30,873 nt of DNA, taken from the NCBI GenBank assembly GCA_012797505.1, contig JAAZOZ010000096.1:1-30873 (forward strand), given 5' to 3'. The notes beneath the pieces are model-generated. The model did no database searches. It had not been told where the DNA came from and saw nothing but the letters and a program-made list of their open reading frames with translations. Of this stretch, positions 1-7,683 are shown piece after piece; positions within the stretch are counted from its first letter, which is position 1, and each line of letters opens with the position of its first letter. Made by a program: the position numbers and the translations under genes. The stretch is from Smithella sp. GTDB taxonomy: Bacteria; Desulfobacterota; Syntrophia; Syntrophales; Smithellaceae.

Positions 1-46
1 TGTCCATCCACATACTGACCCGGCATCCATCAAGGAAGGAGCTGTC

Positions 47-1540
47 GTGACATCCCGATCATTTTTTACGTCCCTTTTTGAGCCGCGGGCCATCGCGTTT
101 ATCGGCGCGTCCAACAATCCCGCCAAATGGGGTTTCAACATTCTCCATCACCTCATAAGGGGCCAGTACGCAGGCCGTCTCTATCCCATCAATGCCCAGG
201 GCGGCGCGTGGTTCGGAAGGAAAATGTTTAAAAGCCTGGCCGAGGTTTCCAAGCCTCTCGACCTGGCCGTCATTGTTGTTCCCAAGGAAAAAGTTCCGGA
301 TGCGATTCGCGAATGCAGCCGGGCGGGCATTGCCGCCGCGGTGGTGATTACAGCAGGGTTCGGCGAGACGGGACCGGAGGGGAAAATTCTGGAGCAGGAA
401 GTCCTTCGCGTCGCGCGAAGTTGCGGTGTCCGCATCGTGGGGCCCAATACCATGGGGATCTACAGCGCCTATCCCTCGAACTTACAGGCGATCATGACCT
501 CCACGCAATTCAAGCCGGGGGCCGTTGCCGTGGTTTCTCAGAGCGGCAACCTGGGCACCTCGATCACCGACCGGCTTGTCCGGCGGGAGATCGGTTTGAG
601 CCGTCTGGTAAGTTCGGGCAACGAGGCGGATCTGACGGTGGAAGACTACCTGGACTACTTGGAAACCGATGAAAAAACGAAAGTCATCTGCCTTTACGTG
701 GAAGGCGTTCGCCAGGGGCATCGGTTCATGGAGACGCTCAGGCGTATATCCAGCGTCAAACCGGTCATTCTGCTCAAGGGAGGCACCGGAGTTGTCGGCG
801 CGGGCGCGGCCATGTCGCATACCGGCGCGCTGGCCGGAAGCTTCGCGGTCTTTCGCGCTGTCTGCCGGCAGGCCAATATTATTATGGCGGATACGATTGA
901 CGAGATGGTGGACATCACCGGTCTTTTTCTCTCGCAGCCGGAAATTGCGGGGAACCGGATCGGCATTGTCACGCAAGGCGGAGGGTTGGGGGTTCTTTCC
1001 GCCGATCTCTGTGAGGCAGTCGGTTTGGAAACGCCTCAACTTTCCGATCACATTGTTGCCATGCTCGATGCGTTTCTTCCGCCTTTCTGGAGCAGGCGCA
1101 ATCCGGTGGATCTCGTCGCGCCGGGCAGGGTTTCCATGATCACGGATTCCACCGCGGCGCTTCTGGCGCACGCGGACCTGGACGCCATTGTGCTTCTGGG
1201 GATGGGGTACATGACCAGCCGCGCCACGCGCTGGCTTGCTTCTCCCGTGCTTCCGCGCGAAGCCATGGCAGGACCGGCTCAAAAAATGATCGAAGGCGAA
1301 ATGGAGCTGGTGGACCTGATCGTGCGGCAGATCAGGGAATTCAACAAGCCGATTATCCCGGTGGTCGACGTGGTGGGTTTCGATGAGCCGGGCGATCTGA
1401 ACATCGTCAGGCGTTTGGACGCGCAGGGGGTCATGGCTTACTCCTCGCCGGATCAGGCGATCCGGGCGCTGGCCAAAGCCCGGAAGTATTACAGCCGGAG
1501 GCAGGCCGAAAATCAGTCGATACGAAAAGGGGGAACTTAA
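47..1540 (+). CDS. ADP-forming acyl-CoA synthetase alpha-type protein (CoA-binding, succinyl-CoA ligase-like)
   Basis: Family role: the alpha subunit of NDP-forming acyl-CoA synthetases converts acyl-CoA + ADP + Pi to acid + CoA + ATP in the cytoplasm, with an ATP-grasp beta subunit. Seen: a Rossmann CoA-binding domain at about residues 8-140 (IAFIGASNNPAKWG), a succinyl-CoA-ligase-like domain at about 155-290 with the SQSGNLG turn and SHTGALAG, and a third domain from about 300 containing GGGLGVL. H258 in SHTG matches the phosphohistidine of the archaeal enzymes (His257 in Pyrococcus ACD alpha). The 497-residue length fits an alpha subunit alone, and no ATP-grasp domain follows. The GTG start is supported by an AAGGAAGGAG ribosome site at 32-41. 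A beta subunit is not in the next genes; it could lie upstream of the window. It may serve acyl-CoA energy conservation or acyl-CoA activation in a syntrophic lifestyle (inference). Confidence 0.85.
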   Translation: MTSRSFFTSLFEPRAIAFIGASNNPAKWGFNILHHLIRGQYAGRLYPINAQGGAWFGRKMFKSLAEVSKPLDLAVIVVPKEKVPDAIRECSRAGIAAAVVITAGFGETGPEGKILEQEVLRVARSCGVRIVGPNTMGIYSAYPSNLQAIMTSTQFKPGAVAVVSQSGNLGTSITDRLVRREIGLSRLVSSGNEADLTVEDYLDYLETDEKTKVICLYVEGVRQGHRFMETLRRISSVKPVILLKGGTGVVGAGAAMSHTGALAGSFAVFRAVCRQANIIMADTIDEMVDITGLFLSQPEIAGNRIGIVTQGGGLGVLSADLCEAVGLETPQLSDHIVAMLDAFLPPFWSRRNPVDLVAPGRVSMITDSTAALLAHADLDAIVLLGMGYMTSRATRWLASPVLPREAMAGPAQKMIEGEMELVDLIVRQIREFNKPIIPVVDVVGFDEPGDLNIVRRLDAQGVMAYSSPDQAIRALAKARKYYSRRQAENQSIRKGGT

Positions 1541-1573
1541 TTGAATGAAGTGTTGTATCCCCCGACATCATAG

Positions 1574-1602
1574 TTGACAGACGAAACGTCTCTTCATATA
1601 CT
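1574..1602 (+). promoter_or_regulatory. Sigma70-type promoter of the purO cassette
   Basis: TTGACA (1574-1579), 17 bases, then TATACT (1597-1602): a perfect -35 and 5/6 -10, 48 bases before the purO ATG. The spacer holds a small inverted repeat AGACG-AAA-CGTCT (1579-1591) that could be an operator. Confidence 0.75.
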
Positions 1603-1649
1603 CCCGCCACAAAACGGCAATCCATCATTTGCAACAGGGAGAAAACTTC

Positions 1650-2381
1650 ATGAAAACGAATTTATACGAGTATCTGGCCGGAAACGAGTATCCGGGCCGC
1701 GGCCTGTCCATCGGGAAAACCCCGGACGGCAAAAAATCAGTGATCGCTTATTTCATCATGGGCCGGAGCACAAACAGCCGCAACCGCGTTTTCGACCCGA
1801 TCGACGGGGGCATTCGCACGAAGGCGGCCGATCCTTCCAAAATGACGGACCCGCATCTGATCATTTACAATCCCGTTCTGACGCTGGACGGCACGACAAT
1901 TGTGACGAACGGCGACCAGACCAACACCATCTATGATTTCCTGGCAGCCAACCGCCATCCCGGCTATAACTTTGAAGCCGCGCTGGCCACGCGCACATTT
2001 GAAGACGACAAGCCCAACTGGACGCCCCGCATTTCCGGCGTGCTGGACATGCGCTCGGGCGGCTACAAGATCAGCATTTTGAAAAGCTGCGACGGAAACG
2101 CGGACAGCGTTCAGCGCTTTACGTTTGATTATCCGGCGCCGCCGGCCGGCGAGGGCCACTTCATCAGCACCTACAAATGCAACGGCAATCCGATTCCCAG
2201 CTTCGAAGGCGAGCCGCTGCGCGTGGCCATCGACGAGGAAGATCCCAACGAGTACGCGGGCAAACTCTGGGAGGCCTTGAACGAAGACAACAAGGTGAGC
2301 CTGTTTGTCCGCGCCGTCGATCTTTCGAACGGTTCCTATGAAGACGTCATCATGAACAAATATCAGGCCGTGGAGGGATAA
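1650..2381 (+). CDS. purO: IMP cyclohydrolase, PurO family
   Basis: Catalyses the last purine step, closing FAICAR to IMP. The 243-residue protein resembles the archaeal-type PurO/IMP_cyclohyd family: an N-terminal GRGLSIGKTPDGK strand-turn, then VIAYFIMGRSTNSRNRVF and a central NGDQT segment. It has no similarity to the N-terminal (MGS-fold) domain of bacterial PurH that normally does this job. The ATG at 1650 is chosen over an upstream TTG (1629) because CAGGGAGAAAACTTC places a good ribosome site before it. The neighbouring gene supplies the preceding step (AICAR transformylase) only 3 bases downstream, which strongly supports the assignment. The pair has its own promoter and is separate from the preceding acyl-CoA synthetase gene. 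The function is known for archaeal members; activity of this copy is inferred. Confidence 0.82.
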   Translation: MKTNLYEYLAGNEYPGRGLSIGKTPDGKKSVIAYFIMGRSTNSRNRVFDPIDGGIRTKAADPSKMTDPHLIIYNPVLTLDGTTIVTNGDQTNTIYDFLAANRHPGYNFEAALATRTFEDDKPNWTPRISGVLDMRSGGYKISILKSCDGNADSVQRFTFDYPAPPAGEGHFISTYKCNGNPIPSFEGEPLRVAIDEEDPNEYAGKLWEALNEDNKVSLFVRAVDLSNGSYEDVIMNKYQAVEG

Positions 2382-2384
2382 CCC

Positions 2385-3563
2385 ATGAATGAAATACAAT
2401 TGAAATACGGATGCAACCCCAATCAGAAGCCCGCCCGAATCTTCATGGCGGACGGCGGAAGCCTGCCGGTGACGGTGCTCAACGGAAAACCGGGCTATAT
2501 CAATTTTCTCGACGCACTCAACAGTTGGCAGCTCGTGAAGGAGATCAAGGAAAACACCGGCAAGGTGGCCGCGGCTTCCTTCAAGCACGTATCGCCTGCC
2601 GGCGCCGCTTTGGGTTTTCCCCTGGACGACGTGCTCGGCCGCATGTACCACATCGCGCCCGGTATGGAGCTTTCGCCGCTCGCCTGCGCTTACGCCCGGG
2701 CCCGGGGCGCCGACCGCATGAGCAGCTTCGGCGACTGGATCGCGCTGTCCGACCCGTGCGACGTTCCCACGGCAAAGATCATCAAAAATGAAGTCACCGA
2801 CGGCATCATCGCGCCGGGCTACGAGCCGGATGCGCTGGAAATCCTGAAATCCAAGAAGGGCGGCAACTACAATGTCGTGTCCATCGATCCGCGCTACGTT
2901 CCCGCCGCGATCGAGCACAAGCAGGTTTACGGCATTACGTTCGAGCAGGGCCGCAACGAGCTGAAGATCGACGCGGGCATGCTGGAAAACATCGTGACCG
3001 AAAACAAGACGCTTTCCGACGCGCAGAAGCGCGACCTCGTGCTGGCGCTCATCACGCTCAAATACACGCAGTCCAACAGCGTCTGCTTCGTGCAGGACGG
3101 CCAGGTGATCGGTGTCGGCGCGGGCCAGCAGAGCCGCATCCACTGCACACGGCTGGCCGGACAGAAGGCCGACCTCTGGCAGCTTCGGCACATGCCCAAA
3201 GTGCTGGATCTGCCCTTCCGCGACGACGTCGCCAAGCCCAACCGCGACAACGCCATCGATGTTTATCTGGGGGACACCCCCGAAGACGTGATCGGCGAGG
3301 GCGTGTGGGCCGAAACCTTCACGCGCCGCCCCGAACCGCTTTCAACGCAGGAGCGGAAGGCCTGGCTCAGCAAGGTTACCGGCGTCTGTCTGGGGAGCGA
3401 TGCGTTTTTCCCCTTCGGCGACAATATTGAGCGCGCGCGCCGCAGCGGCGTCACCGCCATTGTCGAACCGGGCGGCTCCATCCGCGATCAGCAGGTGATC
3501 GACACCTGCAACAAGTACGGCATCGTCATGGCGTTTTGCGGGCTCAGGCTGTTTCATCACTAG
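2385..3563 (+). CDS. purH: Stand-alone AICAR transformylase (PurH C-terminal domain type)
   Basis: Transfers a formyl group from 10-formyl-THF to AICAR, giving FAICAR, the substrate of the adjacent PurO. Diagnostic segments: an N-terminal LKYGCNPNQKPA, FKHVSPAG with the catalytic Lys67-His68 pair of the AICARFT family, and a C-terminal FFPFGDNIERA...VEPGGSIRD. At 392 residues it lacks the N-terminal cyclohydrolase domain of the usual ~520-residue bifunctional PurH, so this is a split arrangement. The ribosome site GGAGGG (2372-2377) lies inside the end of purO, and the two genes are separated by 3 bases, so translation is probably coupled. The symbol purH is used for the homologous domain only. 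The gene is convergent with the MFS gene, 14 bases away, and I see no clear terminator between them. Confidence 0.9.
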   Translation: MNEIQLKYGCNPNQKPARIFMADGGSLPVTVLNGKPGYINFLDALNSWQLVKEIKENTGKVAAASFKHVSPAGAALGFPLDDVLGRMYHIAPGMELSPLACAYARARGADRMSSFGDWIALSDPCDVPTAKIIKNEVTDGIIAPGYEPDALEILKSKKGGNYNVVSIDPRYVPAAIEHKQVYGITFEQGRNELKIDAGMLENIVTENKTLSDAQKRDLVLALITLKYTQSNSVCFVQDGQVIGVGAGQQSRIHCTRLAGQKADLWQLRHMPKVLDLPFRDDVAKPNRDNAIDVYLGDTPEDVIGEGVWAETFTRRPEPLSTQERKAWLSKVTGVCLGSDAFFPFGDNIERARRSGVTAIVEPGGSIRDQQVIDTCNKYGIVMAFCGLRLFHH

Positions 3564-3577
3564 TGAAAAGAGTTATT

Positions 3578-4777
3578 TTAGGGTGCCTGACCGGGATGAG
3601 GCGTCGAAGGCGTCCGGGATTTAAAGACGATCACACCGAGCAAAGCAAGGGCCGTAAAGGCTGCGCCGGCCATAAATGTTGCCTGTGCGCCGACGGCGCT
3701 CCACAATAAGCCGGCGACGACACTTGCCGTTAAAAGAGCGCCGCCCGTTACCAGGTTGAAGATGCCAAAGGCCGTGCCTCTCAGCCGGACAGGAGCGTGA
3801 TCGGCCACCAGCTTGGCGAATAATCCCTGTGTCAGTCCCATGTGCAATCCCCAGAGTGCCGCGCCGATGAATACCGGAAAAGGTGTTTCGGCAAAGGCCA
3901 GGAGGGTGTCCGCGGCGATCAGGACGGCAAGTCCCGCAGCCAGTATGATCCGTGGCCGCATCCGGTCGGTGAGGATTCCTGCCGGGTAGGCGGTGAGCGC
4001 ATAAACGGCGTTCATGACGATCATGATGGCGGGCACAAATCCCACAGCCAGCCCGACCGACTGGGCGCGCAAGATCAGAAACGCTTCGCTGAAGCGGGCA
4101 AGCGTAAAAATTGCATTGAGTCCTAAGATCAGCCAGTAGCGGGAGGGGAGGCGTCTGGCGCCGTGAAACGAAAAAAATCGATTTTCCGTTGGGTTCGGGG
4201 TTTTTTGCCTTTCGGGTTCGTGAACACCGAGAATCAGAACCCCCAAAGCGATAAAGGCGGGGATGACGGCAATCCAGAGGACTTTTCGGATGTCATTCAC
4301 AAAAAAGATCATGAGGACAACCGCCGCGAGCGGCCCCATGAACGCTCCCGCGGAATCCAGCGCCTGCCGGAGGCCGTAGGCGGCCCCCCGCTGATGGGAA
4401 GGGGTGATATCCGCTACCAGTGCGTCGCGTGGCGCACCGCGAATTCCTTTGCCGATCCGGTCGATAAACCGTGCGCTGAAAACCCAGCCGATCGTTGTTG
4501 CCAAAGGAAACAGCGGTTTTGTGATTGCGGCAAGTCCATAGCCCAGCACGGCAAGGATTTTTCGTTTCCTGATGTAGTCGCTGATGATGCCCGAAAAAAC
4601 TTTTGCAATTGAAGCCGCGGCCTCGGCAATTCCTTCGATGATCCCAATGGCGATCATGGAGGCGCCTAAAGTGGTCAGCATAAAGATGGGGAGCAGACTG
4701 TGAATCAGCTCAGAAGATATATCCATGAAAAAGGATACAAATCCCAGCGCCCAGATGCCTGCCGGTAGCTTTCGCAT
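3578..4777 (-). CDS. Major facilitator superfamily transporter
   Basis: Integral membrane transporter, substrate unknown. The 399-residue protein has about 12 hydrophobic segments and MFS loop motifs: SDYIRKRK after TM2 (loop 2-3 position), DRIGKGIRGAPRDALVAD after TM4, and TDRMRPR in the second half after TM8. The RIGKGIRGAPRDALVAD signature is common in a bacterial MFS group often annotated as permease or efflux. An ATG at 4783 has the GAGGAG ribosome site only 1 base upstream; the second ATG at 4777 gives 7-base spacing, so the shorter start is preferred. It runs in the same direction as purD but 127 bases away. Nothing in the sequence points to a substrate. Confidence 0.85.
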   Translation of the reverse strand: MRKLPAGIWALGFVSFFMDISSELIHSLLPIFMLTTLGASMIAIGIIEGIAEAAASIAKVFSGIISDYIRKRKILAVLGYGLAAITKPLFPLATTIGWVFSARFIDRIGKGIRGAPRDALVADITPSHQRGAAYGLRQALDSAGAFMGPLAAVVLMIFFVNDIRKVLWIAVIPAFIALGVLILGVHEPERQKTPNPTENRFFSFHGARRLPSRYWLILGLNAIFTLARFSEAFLILRAQSVGLAVGFVPAIMIVMNAVYALTAYPAGILTDRMRPRIILAAGLAVLIAADTLLAFAETPFPVFIGAALWGLHMGLTQGLFAKLVADHAPVRLRGTAFGIFNLVTGGALLTASVVAGLLWSAVGAQATFMAGAAFTALALLGVIVFKSRTPSTPHPGQAP

Positions 4778-4904
4778 CTTCATTCTCCTCAGCCAAACTG
4801 AAATATCGGCGACAACAGAAAAAACTTCAGTGACCGCAAGTAAATGACCGGATGAGAAAGACTTGGCGAAGTGGTTTGCATGACCTGGTGCATGGCCCCT
4901 GTCC

Positions 4905-6233
4905 CTATGGCATCCGTATCTTCTTCATGTGGTCGATCCGTTTTTGGATCAGGGCCAGCGTGCCGATATCTTCCCGGTAGGCGATGGGGCCTTTCACGGC
5001 CTTGACGCCTTCCTCGGCGATCCGGCGGGCGGCCTCCAGCGTGTCGGCAATGCCGACAATGCCGACGGCGCGCGACGAACTCAGGTAGAGGCCGTCTTCT
5101 TTTTGATCCACGGAGGAGTAGTACAGCCGGGCCTTGCCCGTGTCGCCCACTTCGATCCTGGCTTTGGACGATGCCGTGTCGGAATGATCGGCGGGAAGGC
5201 CGTAACCTTTCGGGACGATGTATTTGCAGACCGTGGCTTTCTTCTCAAATTCGATGTTCAGTTGATCGAGCGTCCCGTCGATGATGTGTTTGCAGACCTC
5301 CACAAAATCCGTTTTCAAAAGCGGCAGGATGTTCATGGCTTCCGGATCGCCGAAGCGCGCGTTGTACTCCAGAAGCCGCGCGCCGTTTTTCGTGGCGATG
5401 AAACCGCCGTACATCACACCCTTGTACGGGCTGCCGGTTTCTTCCCAAAGCGCCGCCGCCACCCGGCGCGTGATCTCCAGTCCTTCTTCAATGTCCGACG
5501 GCCGCAGAAACGGCATTGAATGATCCGGGAGGGAATAAGAGCCCATGCCGCCCGTGTTGGGGCCGCAATCGCCGTCAAACCGCCTTTTATGATCCTGCAC
5601 CAGCGGCGTGCCGACGACGGTTTTTCCGTCGCACAGGCACTGCAGCGAAAATTCCTCTCCGTCGAATTTTTCCTCCACGATCACCGAGGCGCTGTCCTTC
5701 AGGATTTGCGCGCACAGCGCAAGCGCTTCATCCTTCGTGGCGAAGTGATCGCCCTGCACAAGGACGCCCTTGCCGCCCGTGAGCCCGTCCGGCTTGAGGA
5801 CGACGGCGTCGAGGCCATTCAAAAAGTCTTTCACGCCGTCGAGCGACGGAAAAACCCGGTACCGCGGATTGCCGGGGATGCGGTATTGGTTGACCAGGTT
5901 CCGCGTGAACGATTTGGATGTTTCGAGCCGCGCCAGGCTTTTGTTCGGCCCGACGGCGGGAACGCCGATTTGCGCCAGCGCATCGACCACGCCGTTGTTC
6001 AGCGGGTCTTCCGGGCCGATTACGGCGAAGTCGATTTTATTTTCCCGGGCGAAACCGGTGATAGCCGCAAGGTCCGTATAAGACCCGATTTGAATTTTTC
6101 GGGAAAGGGACGCGATTCCGGGATTTCTGGCCTTCATCCAGGAAAGCAGGGAAGGGGCTTGTCCGGACCGCGCGATGGCTTCGGCGATTGCGTGTTCCCG
6201 CGCGCCGTTTCCAATCAGCAGGATGTTCGGCAT
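4905..6233 (-). CDS. purD: Phosphoribosylamine-glycine ligase (GAR synthetase), archaeal-type
   Basis: Joins phosphoribosylamine and glycine with ATP, the second step of purine synthesis. N-terminal NILLIGNGAREHAIAEA is diagnostic; an ATP-grasp core follows (VVLKPDGLTGGKGV, GPNTGGMGSYS, LEYNARFGDPEAMNILP). Several segments match what I know of methanogen PurD rather than E. coli PurD: WMKARNPGIASLSRK near the N-terminus, KPxGLTGGKGV instead of KADGLAAGKGV, and EEKxxGEEFSLQ. An open frame extends upstream to 6386. The ATG at 6233 is chosen because GAGGAG lies 6 bases before it, the protein then begins exactly at the family N-terminus (442 residues), and the promoter at 6265-6293 lies inside the extension. 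Confidence 0.93.
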   Translation of the reverse strand: MPNILLIGNGAREHAIAEAIARSGQAPSLLSWMKARNPGIASLSRKIQIGSYTDLAAITGFARENKIDFAVIGPEDPLNNGVVDALAQIGVPAVGPNKSLARLETSKSFTRNLVNQYRIPGNPRYRVFPSLDGVKDFLNGLDAVVLKPDGLTGGKGVLVQGDHFATKDEALALCAQILKDSASVIVEEKFDGEEFSLQCLCDGKTVVGTPLVQDHKRRFDGDCGPNTGGMGSYSLPDHSMPFLRPSDIEEGLEITRRVAAALWEETGSPYKGVMYGGFIATKNGARLLEYNARFGDPEAMNILPLLKTDFVEVCKHIIDGTLDQLNIEFEKKATVCKYIVPKGYGLPADHSDTASSKARIEVGDTGKARLYYSSVDQKEDGLYLSSSRAVGIVGIADTLEAARRIAEEGVKAVKGPIAYREDIGTLALIQKRIDHMKKIRMP

Positions 6234-6264
6234 ATCCATCTCCTCAAAGGTTTCATTGCGGCGG

Positions 6265-6293
6265 AGTATAGGAAGGTTGCCCGTGGATGTCAA
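6265..6293 (-). promoter_or_regulatory. Sigma70-type promoter of purD
   Basis: On the minus strand: TTGACA (6293-6288), 17 bases, then TATACT (6270-6265). Predicted start near 6258, giving a leader of about 25 bases to the ATG at 6233. The -35 and -10 hexamers are identical to those of the purO promoter. Confidence 0.78.
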
Positions 6294-6417
6294 CGGAATA
6301 TTCGGGAAGGCCACCGTGACCCGCGGACGGCGCTTTGCCCGGAAAGGGCTGTATCTTTTTTGCGTAATCTGATACATAGAAACCATGAACCATTTCGGCG
6401 AGGTGAATTAATCCATT

Positions 6418-7683
6418 TTGAGTTCGGATATTATTATTCTGCTGATTCTTTTTTTGTTTTCCGGTTTCTTTTCATCGGCGGAGGCGGCCCTTCTGTCGCT
6501 TTCGGACCTTCATCTGCACAAGATGAAGTCGGACAATTATCCTTTTCTCAATTCCGTGGTGAAGCTGCTGGAGCATCCCCGTCGTCTGCTGATCACCGTG
6601 GTGACCAGCAATGAAGCCGTCAACATCAGCATTTCCATTCTGGCCGCTTCCCTGTTCATCGCGCTGTTCGGCGTAAACGGGCAGTGGATTTCCATCGTGG
6701 TGACGTCCGTCGTTCTTTTTCTGGCCGGCGAGGCCATTCCTAAAACCTTCGGCGTGACGTATCCCATGCAGATTTCGTCGGCCGTGGCGCCGCTGCTGCT
6801 TCTGATTTCCCGCCTGGAATTTCCGATCGTCGCCGCGCTGGAAAAAACGCCGGATCTGATTCTGAAGCGGCTGGACCAGCGCAGGGCGGACGGAACCGAC
6901 ATCCTGACGGAAGACGAGTTCAAGCATCTGATCGATGCGGGCAGCCGGGAAGGCGTGGTGGACGAATCCCAGAAAGAGCTCATCAAAACGATTTTTGAAT
7001 CGGGGGACAGGCCGGTGACGGACATCATGATTCCCCGCGTGGAAATGTTTTGCCTCCCGCTGGACATGCCGGTCGCGGACATTATCCGGGAAGTGGTGGC
7101 CGGCCGCTGCGAGCGGGTGCCCGTGTACCGGGATGACCGGGATGACATTGTCGGCATTCTCTTTGCCCGCGACCTGCTCAACAGCGCTCTCGCTTCCGGA
7201 CCGGGCGCCTCGATTGAGAAAAGTCTGGTCAGGCCCTATTTTGTCCCCGAGAGCAAGACGATCAACGGGCTGCTTTCCGATTTTCAGGAAAAATCGATAC
7301 AGATCGCCATCGTTGTGGATGAATACGGCGGCGTGTCCGGTCTGGTAACGCTGGAGGATATTCTCGAACATCTGTTTGAGGAGGCCTACGGAGATGACGA
7401 TACGGCCAACTGTGAATGCGACATGCCGGACGCCGGCACGCTTGTGGTTCCCGGCCGGATGTCGATCGAACAGGTCAACGAACTGCTGCAGGCTTCCCTG
7501 CCGTTGGAGGAATTCGACACCATCGGCGGCTTTGTCCTGCATTTGTTCGGGAAGATGCCGGAGCGGGGAGACCTGATCCATTTCGAGCGCTATACCTTCC
7601 GGGTGGAAAGCGTGGGCAGAACGCGCATCCTGAAAATCCGGATTGAAAAGGAAAAACCGGCGCGGACGGAGGAAGACGAATGA
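6418..7683 (+). CDS. CNNM/CorC (HlyC) family membrane protein with CBS pair, first copy
   Basis: Family role: cation (Mg2+/Co2+) transport or efflux, or its regulation, in the inner membrane. Domain order in 421 residues: a CNNM/DUF21 transmembrane region (hydrophobic segments at about 4-26, 58-84, 88-107, 116-135) with FSSAEAALLSLS and GEAIPKTFG; two CBS motifs at about 195-318, ending in VVDEYGGVSGLVTLEDILE; and a CorC_HlyC domain at about 335-415 (VPGRMSIEQVNELL). The start is TTG at 6418; GAGGTGA 12 bases upstream is a loose ribosome site, so the exact start is uncertain. The stop overlaps the start of the second copy by 4 bases (ATGA), so they are one transcription unit. The haemolysin label of this family is historical, and I do not propose a toxin. 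Confidence 0.88.
   Translation: MSSDIIILLILFLFSGFFSSAEAALLSLSDLHLHKMKSDNYPFLNSVVKLLEHPRRLLITVVTSNEAVNISISILAASLFIALFGVNGQWISIVVTSVVLFLAGEAIPKTFGVTYPMQISSAVAPLLLLISRLEFPIVAALEKTPDLILKRLDQRRADGTDILTEDEFKHLIDAGSREGVVDESQKELIKTIFESGDRPVTDIMIPRVEMFCLPLDMPVADIIREVVAGRCERVPVYRDDRDDIVGILFARDLLNSALASGPGASIEKSLVRPYFVPESKTINGLLSDFQEKSIQIAIVVDEYGGVSGLVTLEDILEHLFEEAYGDDDTANCECDMPDAGTLVVPGRMSIEQVNELLQASLPLEEFDTIGGFVLHLFGKMPERGDLIHFERYTFRVESVGRTRILKIRIEKEKPARTEEDE

Noticed and set aside
1737..3191. 484-codon open frame on the minus strand across purO and the AICAR transformylase gene
   Set aside because: Shadow of two well-supported genes in GC-rich codon usage; no recognisable motif or ribosome site.
6234..6386. 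N-terminal extension of purD
   Set aside because: The purD promoter and ribosome site lie inside it, and homologous proteins begin at the downstream ATG.
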